DNA from: Pseudomonas shahriarae
GTDB taxonomy: Bacteria > Pseudomonadota > Gammaproteobacteria > Pseudomonadales > Pseudomonadaceae
Direction of reading: 5' to 3'
DNA length: 64,000 nt
NCBI RefSeq assembly: GCF_014268455.2
Contig: NZ_CP077085.1
Location: 5,683,001 to 5,747,000 of the forward strand
The notes under the pieces were generated by a model. That model was not told the origin of the DNA. It made no database searches and was given only the letters and a program-made list of their open reading frames with translations. The translations under genes and the position numbers were made by a program. Each line of letters starts with the position of its first letter. Within the stretch, counting starts at the first letter, position 1. This document shows positions 1 through 9,385 of the stretch, one piece after another.

Positions 1-1594
1 CGAACACCCGGCCGGGCTGGGCAGTATTCCTGCCGCCAACCACGGCGCCGAAGTGGCGATTGTCGGTGCGGGTATTGCCGGCCTGGTGGCCGCCTACGAG
101 CTGATGAAGCTCGGTCTCAAGCCAGTGGTGTATGAAGCCTCCAAAATGGGCGGGCGCCTGCGCTCCCAGGCGTTTGAAGGAGCCGAAGGCATCATCGCCG
201 AACTGGGCGGCATGCGTTTCCCGGTGTCGTCGACGGCGTTCTACCACTATGTGGATAAGCTGGGACTGGAAACCAAGCCCTTCCCCAACCCGTTGACCCC
301 GGCTTCCGGCAGTACCGTGATCGACCTGGAAGGCCAGACCCATTACGCACAGAAACTCGCCGACCTTCCTGCGCTGTTCCAGGAAGTGGCTGACGCCTGG
401 GCCGACGCCCTGGAGGCAGGTTCGCAGTTCAGCGATATCCAGCAAGCCATTCGCGACCGCGATGTACCACGGCTCAAAGAGCTGTGGAACACCCTGGTGC
501 CGCTGTGGGATGACCGCACCTTCTACGACTTCGTCGCCACGTCCAAGGCGTTCGCCAAGCTGTCGTTCCATCACCGCGAGGTGTTCGGCCAGGTAGGTTT
601 CGGCACCGGTGGCTGGGACTCGGACTTCCCCAACTCGATGCTGGAAATCTTCCGGGTGGTGATGACCAATTGCGACGACCACCAGCACCTGGTGGTCGGT
701 GGCGTGGCGCAGGTGCCCATGGGGATCTGGCGCCACGTGCCGGAGCGTTGCGCCCATTGGCCAGCCGGCACCAGCCTCAGCTCCCTGCACCATGGCGCGC
801 CCCGGGCTGGAGTCAAGCGCATTGCCCATGCTGCCGACGGGCGTTTCGCGGTCACCGACAATTACGGCGACACCCGGGAATACGCCGCCGTGCTGACCAC
901 CTGCCAGAGCTGGCTGCTGACCACTCAGATCGAGTGCGACGAAAGCCTGTTCTCGCAAAAAATGTGGATGGCTCTGGATCGCACGCGCTATATGCAGTCG
1001 TCGAAAACCTTTGTCATGGTCGATCGGCCTTTCTGGAAGGACAAAGACCCGGAAACCGGCCGCGACCTGATGAGCATGACCCTCACCGACCGCCTGACCC
1101 GTGGCACCTATCTGTTCGACAACGGCGACGATAAGCCAGGGGTTATCTGCCTGTCCTACTCGTGGATGAGCGACGCCCTGAAAATGCTGCCGCAGCCCAT
1201 TGATAAACGGGTGAAGCTGGCCCTCGATGCGTTGAAAAAGATCTACCCGAAAGTCGACCTCAAGGCGCGGATCATCGGCGACCCGATCACCGTCTCCTGG
1301 GAGGCCGACCCGCACTTCCTCGGCGCGTTCAAGGGCGCGCTGCCGGGCCACTACCGCTATAACCAGCGCATGTACGCGCACTTCATGCAAAAGGATATGC
1401 CGGCCGAGCAGCGCGGGATTTTCATCGCGGGCGACGACGTATCCTGGACCCCTGCCTGGGTCGAAGGCGCAGTGCAGACCTCGCTGAACGCGGTTTGGGG
1501 CATCATGACCCACTTCGGTGGCAGTACCCACCCGCAAAACCCGGGTCCTGGGGATGTATTCGATGAGATCGGCCCCATCGCCCTGGCCGAATAA
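1..1594 (+). CDS. davB: L-lysine 2-monooxygenase, 5' end cut by window
   Basis: Flavin amine oxidase that converts L-lysine to 5-aminovaleramide with O2, the first step of the aminovalerate route. The frame is open from base 2, so the start lies upstream; about 530 residues are visible and the family is about 560 long. The FAD-binding GxGxxG (GAGIAG) lies around bases 65-82, and the C-terminal FAD-contact stretch (FIAGDD, then WVEGA) is present. I assign lysine rather than tryptophan as substrate from the neighbouring davA-type amidase and the remembered P. putida order davBA-pqqF. A GTG at 53 is not a credible start because it would remove residues just before the FAD loop. Tryptophan 2-monooxygenase is the main alternative. 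Confidence 0.9.
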   Translation, partial: EHPAGLGSIPAANHGAEVAIVGAGIAGLVAAYELMKLGLKPVVYEASKMGGRLRSQAFEGAEGIIAELGGMRFPVSSTAFYHYVDKLGLETKPFPNPLTPASGSTVIDLEGQTHYAQKLADLPALFQEVADAWADALEAGSQFSDIQQAIRDRDVPRLKELWNTLVPLWDDRTFYDFVATSKAFAKLSFHHREVFGQVGFGTGGWDSDFPNSMLEIFRVVMTNCDDHQHLVVGGVAQVPMGIWRHVPERCAHWPAGTSLSSLHHGAPRAGVKRIAHAADGRFAVTDNYGDTREYAAVLTTCQSWLLTTQIECDESLFSQKMWMALDRTRYMQSSKTFVMVDRPFWKDKDPETGRDLMSMTLTDRLTRGTYLFDNGDDKPGVICLSYSWMSDALKMLPQPIDKRVKLALDALKKIYPKVDLKARIIGDPITVSWEADPHFLGAFKGALPGHYRYNQRMYAHFMQKDMPAEQRGIFIAGDDVSWTPAWVEGAVQTSLNAVWGIMTHFGGSTHPQNPGPGDVFDEIGPIALAE

Positions 1595-1605
1595 GGAGTC
1601 AAGCC

Positions 1606-2400
1606 ATGCGTGTCGCCCTGTACCAATGCCCGCCATTGCCGCTGGATGTGGCCGGCAATCTCAAGCGCCTGCATAGCGTCGCCCATGAGGCGTCCGATGC
1701 AGATGTGCTGGTGCTGCCGGAGATGTTCCTCACCGGCTACAACATCGGTGTTGAAGCAGTGGGCGCGCTGGCCGAAGCGCAAGATGGGCCATCGGCACAA
1801 ACCATTGCCGAACTGGCACAGAACGCGGGCCTGGCAATTCTGTACGGCTACCCGGAGCGGGCCGAAGATGGGCAGATCTACAATGCCGTGCAACTGATCG
1901 ACGCCAATGGCCAGCGCCTGTGCAACTACCGCAAGACGCACTTGTTCGGTGATCTCGATCACTCGATGTTCAGCGCCGGCGGCGACGAATTCCCTATCGT
2001 CGAGTTGAACGGCTGGAAGCTGGGATTCCTCATCTGCTACGACCTGGAGTTCCCGGAAAACACCCGGCGTCTGGCCCTGGCCGGCGCCGAGTTGATCCTG
2101 GTACCGACGGCCAACATGGTGCCCTTCGACTTCGTCGCGGATGTCACCGTGCGGGCACGGGCCTTTGAAAACCAGTGCTATGTGGCCTACGCCAACTATT
2201 GCGGGCATGAGGACCAGATCCAGTATTGCGGGCAAAGCAGCATCGCGGCGCCGAATGGCCAACGTGTCGCCCAGGCCGGCCTGGATGAAGCGCTGATCGT
2301 CGCCACCCTCGACCGCCAGGCGATGCGCGACGCGCAAGCGGCCAATCACTACTTGGCAGACCGGCGCCCCGAGCTATACGCAGCGCTGCACAAGCACTGA
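1606..2400 (+). CDS. davA: 5-aminovaleramidase (nitrilase superfamily)
   Basis: Carbon-nitrogen hydrolase of 264 aa expected to hydrolyse 5-aminovaleramide to 5-aminovalerate and ammonia. The nitrilase triad is visible: Glu39 in LPEMF, Lys110 in YRKTH and Cys144 in LICYD. It starts 11 bases after davB with AAGGAG at 1592-1597, so the two form one transcription unit. Its pairing with DavB is the reason for choosing this amide as substrate. A general aliphatic amidase role cannot be excluded from sequence alone. Confidence 0.9.
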   Translation: MRVALYQCPPLPLDVAGNLKRLHSVAHEASDADVLVLPEMFLTGYNIGVEAVGALAEAQDGPSAQTIAELAQNAGLAILYGYPERAEDGQIYNAVQLIDANGQRLCNYRKTHLFGDLDHSMFSAGGDEFPIVELNGWKLGFLICYDLEFPENTRRLALAGAELILVPTANMVPFDFVADVTVRARAFENQCYVAYANYCGHEDQIQYCGQSSIAAPNGQRVAQAGLDEALIVATLDRQAMRDAQAANHYLADRRPELYAALHKH

Positions 2401-2450
2401 CCGCCGCGCTTTGCGCTAGCATAGGCACTTCCTACGTTCTGGAAGTGCTC

Positions 2451-4838
2451 ATGCCTGTGCCGGCCCACCCTGATTATTTACAACTGACCCTGGCCAATGG
2501 CCTGCGGGTTTCCCTGCGTCATGCCCCACGCCTCAAGCGCTGTGCAGCAGCCTTGCGGGTAGCGGCTGGCAGCCATGACGCGTCGTTGGCCTGGCCGGGG
2601 CTGGCACATTTTCTCGAGCACCTGTTGTTTCTCGGCACCGAGGCTTTTCCTGCACCCAACGGTTTGATGGCTTACGTGCAGCGCCACGGCGGGCAGGTCA
2701 ACGCCAGTACTCGCGAGCGCACCACCGACTTCTTCTTTGAAGTGCCCACCCCGGTGTTCGGCGACGCGCTGCAGCGCCTGGGCGATATGCTCGCCCACCC
2801 ACGCCTGGCCATGGACGAGCAACTGCGCGAGCGTGAGGTGTTACAGGCGGAGTTTGTCGCCTGGTCCCAGGATGCCGAGGCACAGCTTCAAGTCGCGATA
2901 CTTGAAGGCCTGGCAACTGGGCATCCGCTGCGGGGGTTTCATGCGGGTAATCGCGACAGTCTGCCGGTGCCACAGGAGGATTTCCAACAAGGGTTGCGCG
3001 GGTTTTATCAAGACTTCTATCAAGCCGGGCAAATGACCTTGAGCCTTGCCGGCCCACAGTCGCTCGAGGAGCTGCAAGCCCTGGCCCAGTGCTTTGCCGA
3101 CAGCCTGCCCTCAGGCCACCTACGCCCGCAGCAGGCGCCACCGGCATTGATGGACGGCGATCAACATCGCTATCAACACCTCGACAAACAGCATCTGCAC
3201 CACCTCATCGCCTGTAATGCACCCCGTGAAGCCCTGGAGTTCCTCTGCACCTGGCTGAATGCCGAAGCGGCCGGCAGTTTGCTCGCCGAGCTAAAAAGCC
3301 GGGAATGGGCAAGCGCGCTACATGCCAAGGTGCTGTACCAATTCGCCGGGCAGGCGTTGCTGGATATCGAATTCACCCTGGGGCCAAAGGGTTCACAACA
3401 GGCCCTGGCCATTGAAGCACTGTTAAACGACTGGCTGGGCTTTTTCGCTCACAGCGACTGGACCGCGCTGCGTGAAGAGTACGCCCTGCTGGTCGACCGC
3501 CAGCGACAAGTCCGGGGTGCCCTGGCTCTGGCGCGCCAGGACAGTGAACACCTCGAGGCGCAACTTTCCGAGCCCCACTGCCAAGCCCTCAAGGCCATGC
3601 TGAATACGCTGCAACCGACACCCGCGCAACGGGCCTGGCAACTGCCGCCGAGCAATCCATTCCTGCAACGGGCACCCCAGGAACAACGTCCCGGACTGAT
3701 TCGTGGCCAGACCAGCGCCCATCGCGGCTTGCGTACTTTTGCCCAGGACCGCTCCCGTGGCCGGCGCGAACTGCCAGGCCTGTCGTTCAGCCAAGCATTG
3801 CCTGCCGATAGCGACGAAGGCGCCCTTTACCTGCGCTGGCAACTGGATTCGCCCGCGCAGGGCTTGGGCAACAGCCTGCAAACACTGCGGACCAACGCCC
3901 GTCAGGCCGGCGTGGAATTATCCTTCGAAGCCGTAGGCAATGACTGGCTGCTGAAAATGAGCGGGCTGCATGAACCGATGCCGGCCATCGTCGAGCAACT
4001 GGCACGGGACCTGACCCGGCCCGCTGCTAACCTTTGGCACAACGCACTCGCCAGCCCGGCGCCGCAGATGGCCATTCGCGAACTGCTCAAGGTACTACCG
4101 ACCTGTTTTGCCGACACCGCTAACGGCAACGCGCTACCTGACCGGTGGGCCACCGCTCGCTGGCAAGGCTTGGGCATGGGCCTGCCGGCTGCGTGCGAAA
4201 TGGCGATCAAAAATGCGGCGGCACGTCTACCCGGACACTGCACCGACAGTGAACACAAAGCCCTGTCCATCAACGGCCAACATCGCTGGCAAACCGTCAC
4301 AACCGATGGCGACGAAGCCGCCTTGCTGCTGTTTTGCCCGGCCCCCAGCCAATCCCTCGCAGACGAAGCCGACTGGCGGTTGCTCGCTCACCTGGCGCAG
4401 GTCCCGTTTTACCAACGCCTACGTGTCGAGTTGCAAGTGGGCTACGCAGTATTCAGTGGCATCCGACAGTTCAATGGGCAAACCGGCCTGCTGTTTGGCG
4501 TGCAGTCGCCCAATGTCGCGCTTGCGAGCCTGCTCGAACACATCCAGGCCTTCCTCACGCAACTGCCAGCCTTGATCAAGGGGAACGACGACCTGGGCAA
4601 CACCTCCCTGGCCCAGCAGTTCTCGCCACAGACACTGCCCAACGCCCAAGCCGCCGAGTTGCTCTGGCAGGCGCATTTGGCGGGGCATGGCGCGGACTAT
4701 CTTGAGCAACTGCAACAGTTGATCCAGGCCCGCAACCGTCAGAACCTCGTCGATGCGGCGCAGCAACTCAAGCAAGCCGCCGGCGGCTGGCAGTGCCTGG
4801 CCAATGGTGCGGCGGTGGGCGATTACTGGCAGCAATGA
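2451..4838 (+). CDS. pqqF: PqqF, M16-family zinc peptidase of PQQ synthesis
   Basis: Inverzincin-type (M16) endopeptidase thought to process the PqqA precursor or its cross-linked product. The inverted zinc motif HxxEH is seen as HFLEH, His53-Glu56-His57 when the ATG at 2451 is used. I prefer this ATG to the in-frame GTG at 2445 because GGAAG at 2441-2445 is correctly spaced for it. The length of 795 aa fits PqqF, with the usual degenerate second half. It precedes pqqA by 163 bases and follows davA by 50. As in other pseudomonads, pqqF stands at the head of the cluster. Confidence 0.93.
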   Translation: MPVPAHPDYLQLTLANGLRVSLRHAPRLKRCAAALRVAAGSHDASLAWPGLAHFLEHLLFLGTEAFPAPNGLMAYVQRHGGQVNASTRERTTDFFFEVPTPVFGDALQRLGDMLAHPRLAMDEQLREREVLQAEFVAWSQDAEAQLQVAILEGLATGHPLRGFHAGNRDSLPVPQEDFQQGLRGFYQDFYQAGQMTLSLAGPQSLEELQALAQCFADSLPSGHLRPQQAPPALMDGDQHRYQHLDKQHLHHLIACNAPREALEFLCTWLNAEAAGSLLAELKSREWASALHAKVLYQFAGQALLDIEFTLGPKGSQQALAIEALLNDWLGFFAHSDWTALREEYALLVDRQRQVRGALALARQDSEHLEAQLSEPHCQALKAMLNTLQPTPAQRAWQLPPSNPFLQRAPQEQRPGLIRGQTSAHRGLRTFAQDRSRGRRELPGLSFSQALPADSDEGALYLRWQLDSPAQGLGNSLQTLRTNARQAGVELSFEAVGNDWLLKMSGLHEPMPAIVEQLARDLTRPAANLWHNALASPAPQMAIRELLKVLPTCFADTANGNALPDRWATARWQGLGMGLPAACEMAIKNAAARLPGHCTDSEHKALSINGQHRWQTVTTDGDEAALLLFCPAPSQSLADEADWRLLAHLAQVPFYQRLRVELQVGYAVFSGIRQFNGQTGLLFGVQSPNVALASLLEHIQAFLTQLPALIKGNDDLGNTSLAQQFSPQTLPNAQAAELLWQAHLAGHGADYLEQLQQLIQARNRQNLVDAAQQLKQAAGGWQCLANGAAVGDYWQQ

Positions 4839-4953
4839 AGCTAATCGTTGCCGATGCTGCAACAGGCTTTTTCTGCCAAGACAGCGCTAGCTCGGCGAGA
4901 AATGGGTAATATTCCCACACACATCTGAACATCTCCGTCAGGAGGTGGACTAT
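4839..4953 (+). promoter_or_regulatory. pqqF-pqqA intergenic leader
   Basis: This non-coding stretch should hold the pqqA promoter. A TAATAT at 4907-4912 resembles a -10 box, but no convincing -35 is seen 17 bases upstream. A very strong Shine-Dalgarno (AGGAGG, 4940-4945) sits 8 bases before an ATG at 4954 that is in frame with pqqA. Confidence 0.4.
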
Positions 4954-5001
4954 ATGTATTACTTGGTAGTAAACGTCCCATCCCTTCGTAGGAGTATGAA
5001 T

Positions 5002-5076
5002 ATGACTTGGTCCAAACCTGCTTACACTGATCTGCGTATCGGTTTTGAAGTCACCATGTACTTCGCCAGCCGCTGA
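5002..5076 (+). CDS. pqqA: PqqA, peptide precursor of PQQ
   Basis: 24-residue ribosomal precursor whose Glu and Tyr side chains are joined by PqqE and become PQQ. The hallmark E-V-T-M-Y block is present, with Glu16 and Tyr20 spaced ExxxY. The ATG at 5002 has GGAG at 4991-4994 with 7-base spacing and gives the usual family length. An in-frame upstream ATG at 4954, with an even better ribosome site, would add 16 residues ([16 protein letters not shown]); see findings. The gene is followed by a terminator-like hairpin, which fits PqqA being made in excess over PqqB-E. Confidence 0.95.
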   Translation: MTWSKPAYTDLRIGFEVTMYFASR

Positions 5077-5097
5077 TTGCTTTTGTATTGCAATGCA

Positions 5098-5127
5098 ACG
5101 CCTCGGCTCGCCGGGGCGTTTTTATTT
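5098..5127 (+). terminator. Attenuator-like terminator between pqqA and pqqB
   Basis: Stem 5099-5106 pairs with 5111-5118 (one G-T wobble) around a CTCG loop, followed by TTTTTATTTT. It lies inside the pqq operon, so it should let only part of transcription into pqqBCDE. Confidence 0.85.
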
Positions 5128-5151
5128 TGAGTCTTGTGTGAAGGAGCGGCG

Positions 5152-6063
5152 ATGTTTGTCCAGATTCTAGGTTCAGCCGCCGGTGGTGGCTTCCCGCAGT
5201 GGAACTGTAACTGTGTGAACTGCGCCGGCTTTCGCGACGGCAGCCTGCGGGCCCAGGCGCGCACCCAATCGTCCATCGCCCTCTCCGATGACGGCGTGAA
5301 CTGGGTGCTGTGCAACGCTTCGCCGGATATCCGCGCCCAATTGCAGGGCTTTGCACCGATGCAACCCGGCCGGGCACTGCGTGATACCGGGATCAGCGCA
5401 ATCATCTTGATGGACAGCCAGATCGACCACACCACCGGCCTGCTCAGCTTGCGTGAAGGCTGCCCGCACCAGGTATGGTGTACCGACATGGTCCATGAAG
5501 ACCTGAGCACCGGTTTCCCGCTGTTCACCATGCTGACCCACTGGAATGGCGGCCTGGATTGGCAGCGCATCGAGTTGGATGCCAGCTTCACCATTCCCGC
5601 CTGCCCCAACCTGCGCTTCACCCCACTGCCCCTGCGCAGTGCCGCACCGCCCTACTCGCCCCATCGGTTCGACCCGCACCCCGGTGACAATATCGGCCTG
5701 ATCGTCGAAGACCTGCGCACCGGCGGCAAACTGTTCTATGCCCCGGGCCTGGGCAAAGTGGACGCGCCGCTACTGGAAATCATGGCCGGCAGCGACTGCC
5801 TGCTGGTGGACGGCACGATGTGGGATGACGATGAAATGCAGCGCCGTGGCGTCGGCACCCGCACCGGCCGCGAAATGGGCCACCTGGCCCAGAACGGCCC
5901 CGGCGGCATGCTAGAGGTCCTGGAGCAACTGCCCCAGCAGCGCAAGGTGCTTATCCACATCAACAACACCAACCCGATCCTCGACGAAGACTCGCCCGAG
6001 CGCGCCGAGTTGGCCCGGCGCAATGTAGAAGTAGCCTACGACGGCATGAGCATTGAACTGTAG
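5152..6063 (+). CDS. pqqB: PqqB, metallo-beta-lactamase-fold hydroxylase of PQQ synthesis
   Basis: 303-aa protein of the metallo-beta-lactamase fold. PqqB is reported to hydroxylate the tyrosine part of the PQQ intermediate. The N-terminal CNCVNC cysteine cluster typical of PqqB is present, and the usual HxHxDH is altered to an SQIDHTTG segment. The ATG at 5152 is preceded by AAGGAG (5141-5146); the in-frame GTG at 5134 has no such site. It lies downstream of the pqqA hairpin and 10 bases before pqqC. Confidence 0.95.
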   Translation: MFVQILGSAAGGGFPQWNCNCVNCAGFRDGSLRAQARTQSSIALSDDGVNWVLCNASPDIRAQLQGFAPMQPGRALRDTGISAIILMDSQIDHTTGLLSLREGCPHQVWCTDMVHEDLSTGFPLFTMLTHWNGGLDWQRIELDASFTIPACPNLRFTPLPLRSAAPPYSPHRFDPHPGDNIGLIVEDLRTGGKLFYAPGLGKVDAPLLEIMAGSDCLLVDGTMWDDDEMQRRGVGTRTGREMGHLAQNGPGGMLEVLEQLPQQRKVLIHINNTNPILDEDSPERAELARRNVEVAYDGMSIEL

Positions 6064-6073
6064 GAGAGCCCCA

Positions 6074-6826
6074 ATGACCGATACACCGCTGAACCCCGCC
6101 GAGTTTGAACAGGCCTTGCGGGCCAAGGGTGCCTTCTACCATATCCACCATCCCTACCACGTGGCGATGTATGAAGGCCGGGCCACCCGCGAGCAGATCC
6201 AGGGCTGGGTCGCCAACCGCTTCTACTACCAGGTGAATATCCCACTGAAGGACGCCGCGATCCTGGCCAACTGCCCGGACCGGGAAATCCGCCGCGAGTG
6301 GATCCAGCGTTTGCTCGACCATGACGGCGCCCCCGGCGAAGACGGCGGCATCGAAGCCTGGCTGCGCCTGGGCCAGGCAGTGGGCCTGGACCCGGATCAA
6401 CTGCGCTCCCAGGAACTGGTGCTGCCCGGCGTGCGCTTTGCCGTGGATGCCTACGTCAATTTCGCCCGCCGGGCCAGTTGGCAGGAAGCCGCCAGCAGCT
6501 CGCTGACCGAGCTGTTCGCCCCGCAGATCCACCAATCGCGCCTCGATAGCTGGCCCCAGCATTACCCGTGGATCGACCCTGCCGGCTACGAATACTTCCG
6601 CACCCGCCTGGGCCAGGCCCGGCGCGATGTCGAACACGGGCTGGCGATCACGCTTACGCACTACACCACCCGCGCCGGCCAGGAGCGGATGCTGGAGATT
6701 CTCCAGTTCAAACTGGACATCCTTTGGAGCATGCTCGATGCCATGAGCATGGCCTACGAACTGAACCGCCCGCCCTATCACAGCGTGACCGCGCAGCGGG
6801 TCTGGCATAAAGGGATCACCCTATGA
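6074..6826 (+). CDS. pqqC: PqqC, pyrroloquinoline-quinone synthase
   Basis: Cofactorless oxidase of the haem-oxygenase-like fold that performs the final ring closure and eight-electron oxidation giving PQQ. The length is 250 aa and the start at 6074 has TAGGAG (6061-6066) before it. The conserved FHxHHPYH-like opening (YHIHHPYH) and the FYYQxNIPxKDA block are visible. Its stop overlaps the pqqD start by 4 bases (ATGA), indicating translational coupling. Confidence 0.96.
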   Translation: MTDTPLNPAEFEQALRAKGAFYHIHHPYHVAMYEGRATREQIQGWVANRFYYQVNIPLKDAAILANCPDREIRREWIQRLLDHDGAPGEDGGIEAWLRLGQAVGLDPDQLRSQELVLPGVRFAVDAYVNFARRASWQEAASSSLTELFAPQIHQSRLDSWPQHYPWIDPAGYEYFRTRLGQARRDVEHGLAITLTHYTTRAGQERMLEILQFKLDILWSMLDAMSMAYELNRPPYHSVTAQRVWHKGITL

Positions 6827-7098
6827 GTTTCGACCGCAGCAAAAAACCGACGTGGCGCCAGGGTTATCGCTACCAGTACGAGCCGGCGCAAAAGGGCCAT
6901 GTGTTGCTGTACCCCGAAGGCATGATCAAGCTCAACGACAGTGCGGCGTTGATTGGTGGCTTGATCGACGGTGAGCGCAGTGTGGCGGCCATCATTGGCG
7001 AGCTGGAGCAGCAATTCCCCGGCGTGCCCGAACTCGGTGAAGACATCGAGCAATTCATGGAGGTCGCACGTGCAGAGCACTGGATCGAACTTGCCTGA
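6823..7098 (+). CDS. pqqD: PqqD, PqqA-binding chaperone
   Basis: 91-aa winged-helix RiPP recognition element that binds PqqA and presents it to PqqE. The conserved YPEGMIKLN strand region is at about residues 30-38. It overlaps pqqC by 4 bases and pqqE by 29 bases. PqqD is fused to PqqE in some bacteria; here the two are separate but overlapping. Confidence 0.95.
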   Translation: MSFDRSKKPTWRQGYRYQYEPAQKGHVLLYPEGMIKLNDSAALIGGLIDGERSVAAIIGELEQQFPGVPELGEDIEQFMEVARAEHWIELA

Positions 7099-8221
7099 CA
7101 AGCCCGAGATTGGCCTGCCGCTCTGGTTGCTCGCCGAGCTGACCTATCGCTGCCCGCTGCAATGCCCGTATTGCTCCAACCCGCTGGACTTCGCCGAGCA
7201 GGGCAAGGAGTTGAGCACCGAACAATGGATCAAGGTGTTTCGCGAGGCCCGGGAAATGGGCGCGGCGCAATTGGGGTTTTCCGGAGGTGAGCCGCTGGTG
7301 CGCCAGGACCTCGCCGAGCTGATCAGTGAAGCCCGCAAGCTGGGGTTCTATACCAACCTGATCACCTCCGGCATCGGCCTGACCGAGCAGAAGATCAGCG
7401 ACTTCAAAAAGGCCGGCCTGGACCATATCCAGATCAGCTTCCAGGCCAGCGACGAACAGGTGAACAACCTGCTGGCTGGCTCCAAAAAGGCCTTCGCGCA
7501 GAAGCTGGAAATGGCCCGGGCAGTGAAAGCCCATGGTTATCCGATGGTGCTGAACTTCGTCACTCATCGACACAATATCGACAAGATCGACCGCATCATC
7601 GAGCTGTGTATCGCCCTTGAGGCGGACTTTGTCGAGCTTGCCACCTGCCAGTTCTATGGCTGGGCCCAGCTCAACCGCGTCGGCCTGCTACCTACCCAGG
7701 AACAACTGACCCGCGCCGAGCGCATCACCAACGAATACCGCGCCAAGCTGGAAGCGCAAGGTCATCCGTGCAAGCTGATCTTTGTCACACCGGACTACTA
7801 CGAAGAACGCCCGAAGGCCTGCATGAATGGCTGGGGCAGTATCTTTCTGACAGTAACGCCAGACGGCACCGCCCTACCTTGTCATGGCGCCCGACAGATG
7901 CCGGTACAGTTTCCCAATGTGCGCGACCACAGCATGCAGCACATCTGGTACGACTCGTTTGGCTTCAACCGTTTTCGCGGCTACGACTGGATGCCCGAGC
8001 CGTGCCGCTCGTGCGACGAGAAAGAAAAGGACTTCGGCGGCTGCCGCTGCCAGGCGTTCATGCTGACCGGTGACGCCAGCAACGCCGACCCGGTGTGCAG
8101 CAAGTCTGCCGATCACGACATCATCCTTAATGCCCGCCTCGAAGCCGAGCACGCCACGCAGACCATCGAGCAATTGGCTTTTCGCAATGAGCGAAACTCA
8201 CGGCTGATCGCCAAAGGCTGA
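7070..8221 (+). CDS. pqqE: PqqE, radical SAM PqqA cross-linking enzyme
   Basis: Radical SAM enzyme that forms the carbon-carbon bond between Glu and Tyr of PqqA. The 4Fe-4S motif CPLQCPYC gives Cys28, Cys32 and Cys35, and the C-terminal SPASM cysteines are present (CHGA, CRSC, GGCRC). The GTG at 7070 is chosen because GGAG lies 8 bases ahead at about 7059-7062 and gives 383 aa with a normal N terminus; starting at 6971 would add 33 residues read out of frame over pqqD. Confidence 0.95.
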   Translation: MQSTGSNLPDKPEIGLPLWLLAELTYRCPLQCPYCSNPLDFAEQGKELSTEQWIKVFREAREMGAAQLGFSGGEPLVRQDLAELISEARKLGFYTNLITSGIGLTEQKISDFKKAGLDHIQISFQASDEQVNNLLAGSKKAFAQKLEMARAVKAHGYPMVLNFVTHRHNIDKIDRIIELCIALEADFVELATCQFYGWAQLNRVGLLPTQEQLTRAERITNEYRAKLEAQGHPCKLIFVTPDYYEERPKACMNGWGSIFLTVTPDGTALPCHGARQMPVQFPNVRDHSMQHIWYDSFGFNRFRGYDWMPEPCRSCDEKEKDFGGCRCQAFMLTGDASNADPVCSKSADHDIILNARLEAEHATQTIEQLAFRNERNSRLIAKG

Positions 8222-8225
8222 CGGC

Positions 8226-8384
8226 TCAGCGCTTGGCGATGATGTACACCGCATGCACGATACCTGGGATGTAGCCGCACAGGGTCAACAGGAGATTCAG
8301 CCAGAATGCGCCGGCGAAGCCCACTTGCAGGAACACACCCAAGGGCGGCAACAGAATGGCGATGATGATACGAATGAAGTCCAT
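8226..8384 (-). CDS. YqaE/Pmp3-family small membrane protein
   Basis: 52-residue, two-helix hydrophobic protein beginning MDFIRIIIAILLPP, with the Pmp3 core LPPLGVFLQVG, then a second helix carrying GYIPGIVHA and a basic end. Members are stress-linked plasma-membrane proteolipids. GGAG precedes the ATG on the minus strand. It lies convergent to pqqE with 4 bases between the stops, so it is an independent gene. Confidence 0.88.
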   Translation of the reverse strand: MDFIRIIIAILLPPLGVFLQVGFAGAFWLNLLLTLCGYIPGIVHAVYIIAKR

Positions 8385-8481
8385 GGGTCAGCTCCAAAAA
8401 ATCGGCTCGTGTGAGCCGTACAGCTAATCGACCCTGGCCGCGCGTGAGGGTTCAGTGGAATCTGGCACCGGGCCATCCTCC

Positions 8482-8802
8482 TCAGGCGAGGATGTCCAAC
8501 CCGTGCTTTTGCACAATGCTCAATAGCTTGAGCGCCATACCACTGGGTTGCTTCTCGCCGGATTCCCATTGCTTGACTGTCGAGGCGCTGGTGTTCAGGT
8601 AGCGGGCGAACACCGGCTGGCTGACATGGCTACGTTCGCGCAGCTGCTTGATCTGGGCGGCAGGTATCTGCGCCGGCACAGGCGCAATGCATAGCTCATC
8701 GAACTGCCGAAGGGTGGTCTTGCTGATGGCGCCAATCGAATGCAGCGCGCTGGCCGATTGGTGAATGGACTCCAGCGCTTCAGTTTCATATTTTTTGCGC
8801 AT
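8482..8802 (-). CDS. XRE-family antitoxin / transcriptional repressor
   Basis: 106-aa protein with a C-terminal Cro/CI helix-turn-helix (SQPVFARYLNTSASTVKQWE, about residues 61-80) and an N-terminal part expected to contact the toxin. It begins 17 bases inside the end of the upstream toxin gene. Toxin-first order is as in HigBA-like systems. It probably represses its own operon through the palindrome at 9174-9188. The pair lies between pqqE and the aminotransferase; I recall similar genes counted as part of the extended pqq locus in one P. fluorescens strain, which I cannot verify here. Confidence 0.85.
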   Translation of the reverse strand: MRKKYETEALESIHQSASALHSIGAISKTTLRQFDELCIAPVPAQIPAAQIKQLRERSHVSQPVFARYLNTSASTVKQWESGEKQPSGMALKLLSIVQKHGLDILA

Positions 8803-9151
8803 GATCTATCTCCACAAACTCCCTGAGATCCAGTAATTGCTGGATCTGTATTTCGTTTAAGCCTTCATAGGCCTTTGCCAATGCCCTAAACCCAGCCAAT
8901 TCCTTGTGGCTGATATTGCTTTGACCTTGCTTGGCGAACAGAAACTGATAAACCCAGTAATGCCTGCCCTTTGCCAAAACGATGGAACGATGCCGGTTGT
9001 GATTGAGGCGTTTCTTCCAGACTCCACCACCCAAGTTATCCGCCTGGCCCCTGAGCATTTCGCCAAATGCCTCCCCCAATTCCGAATTGCAGGTCCAGGC
9101 TTTGCTGGCGGCATCAGCAAAATGCCGGCTTTTGAACAGTCTGAGCTTCAT
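8786..9151 (-). CDS. RelE/ParE-superfamily toxin
   Basis: 121-aa basic protein that looks like the RelE-type toxins of family PF06296: N terminus MKLRLFKSRHF, a KSRHFADAA motif, the strand RHRSIVLAKGRHYWVYQFLF, and a C-terminal helix rich in Leu and Gln. Such toxins are predicted ribosome-dependent RNases. I start at the ATG at 9151, which has GGAAG at suitable distance; an ATG at 9157 is also possible. Longer forms up to 9211 would run over the palindromic operator and are rejected. Confidence 0.8.
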   Translation of the reverse strand: MKLRLFKSRHFADAASKAWTCNSELGEAFGEMLRGQADNLGGGVWKKRLNHNRHRSIVLAKGRHYWVYQFLFAKQGQSNISHKELAGFRALAKAYEGLNEIQIQQLLDLREFVEIDHAQKI

Positions 9152-9173
9152 AGGCATCCCTTCCCCACAAACA

Positions 9174-9188
9174 TACCACCCAGTGGTA
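9174..9188 (-). promoter_or_regulatory. Palindromic operator of the toxin-antitoxin operon
   Basis: Perfect inverted repeat TACCAC-CCA-GTGGTA, 23 bases upstream of the toxin start. Its position fits autorepression by the XRE antitoxin. Confidence 0.65.
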
Positions 9189-9310
9189 GACATTAAAAAT
9201 AGGGCACGCACAAAAATCTCAGCCCCCTACCGGCACTCCCTGCCGGCGCCCGCAAAAAAGCCATTTTTTTCGACGGATCTCAAGCCTCCTTTTCAATCCA
9301 AAAATGACAC

Positions 9311-9351
9311 ACAAAAAAACGCCCCCAGCCAAAAAAATCAGGCTGGAGGCG
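9311..9351 (-). terminator. Intrinsic terminator of the aminotransferase gene
   Basis: On the minus strand an 11-base stem (9341-9351 with 9320-9330, one mismatch) is followed by seven T, 35 bases past the aminotransferase stop. Confidence 0.85.
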
Positions 9352-9385
9352 CCGCGTATAACGCGAGACGGTTCAGGAATAAGGG

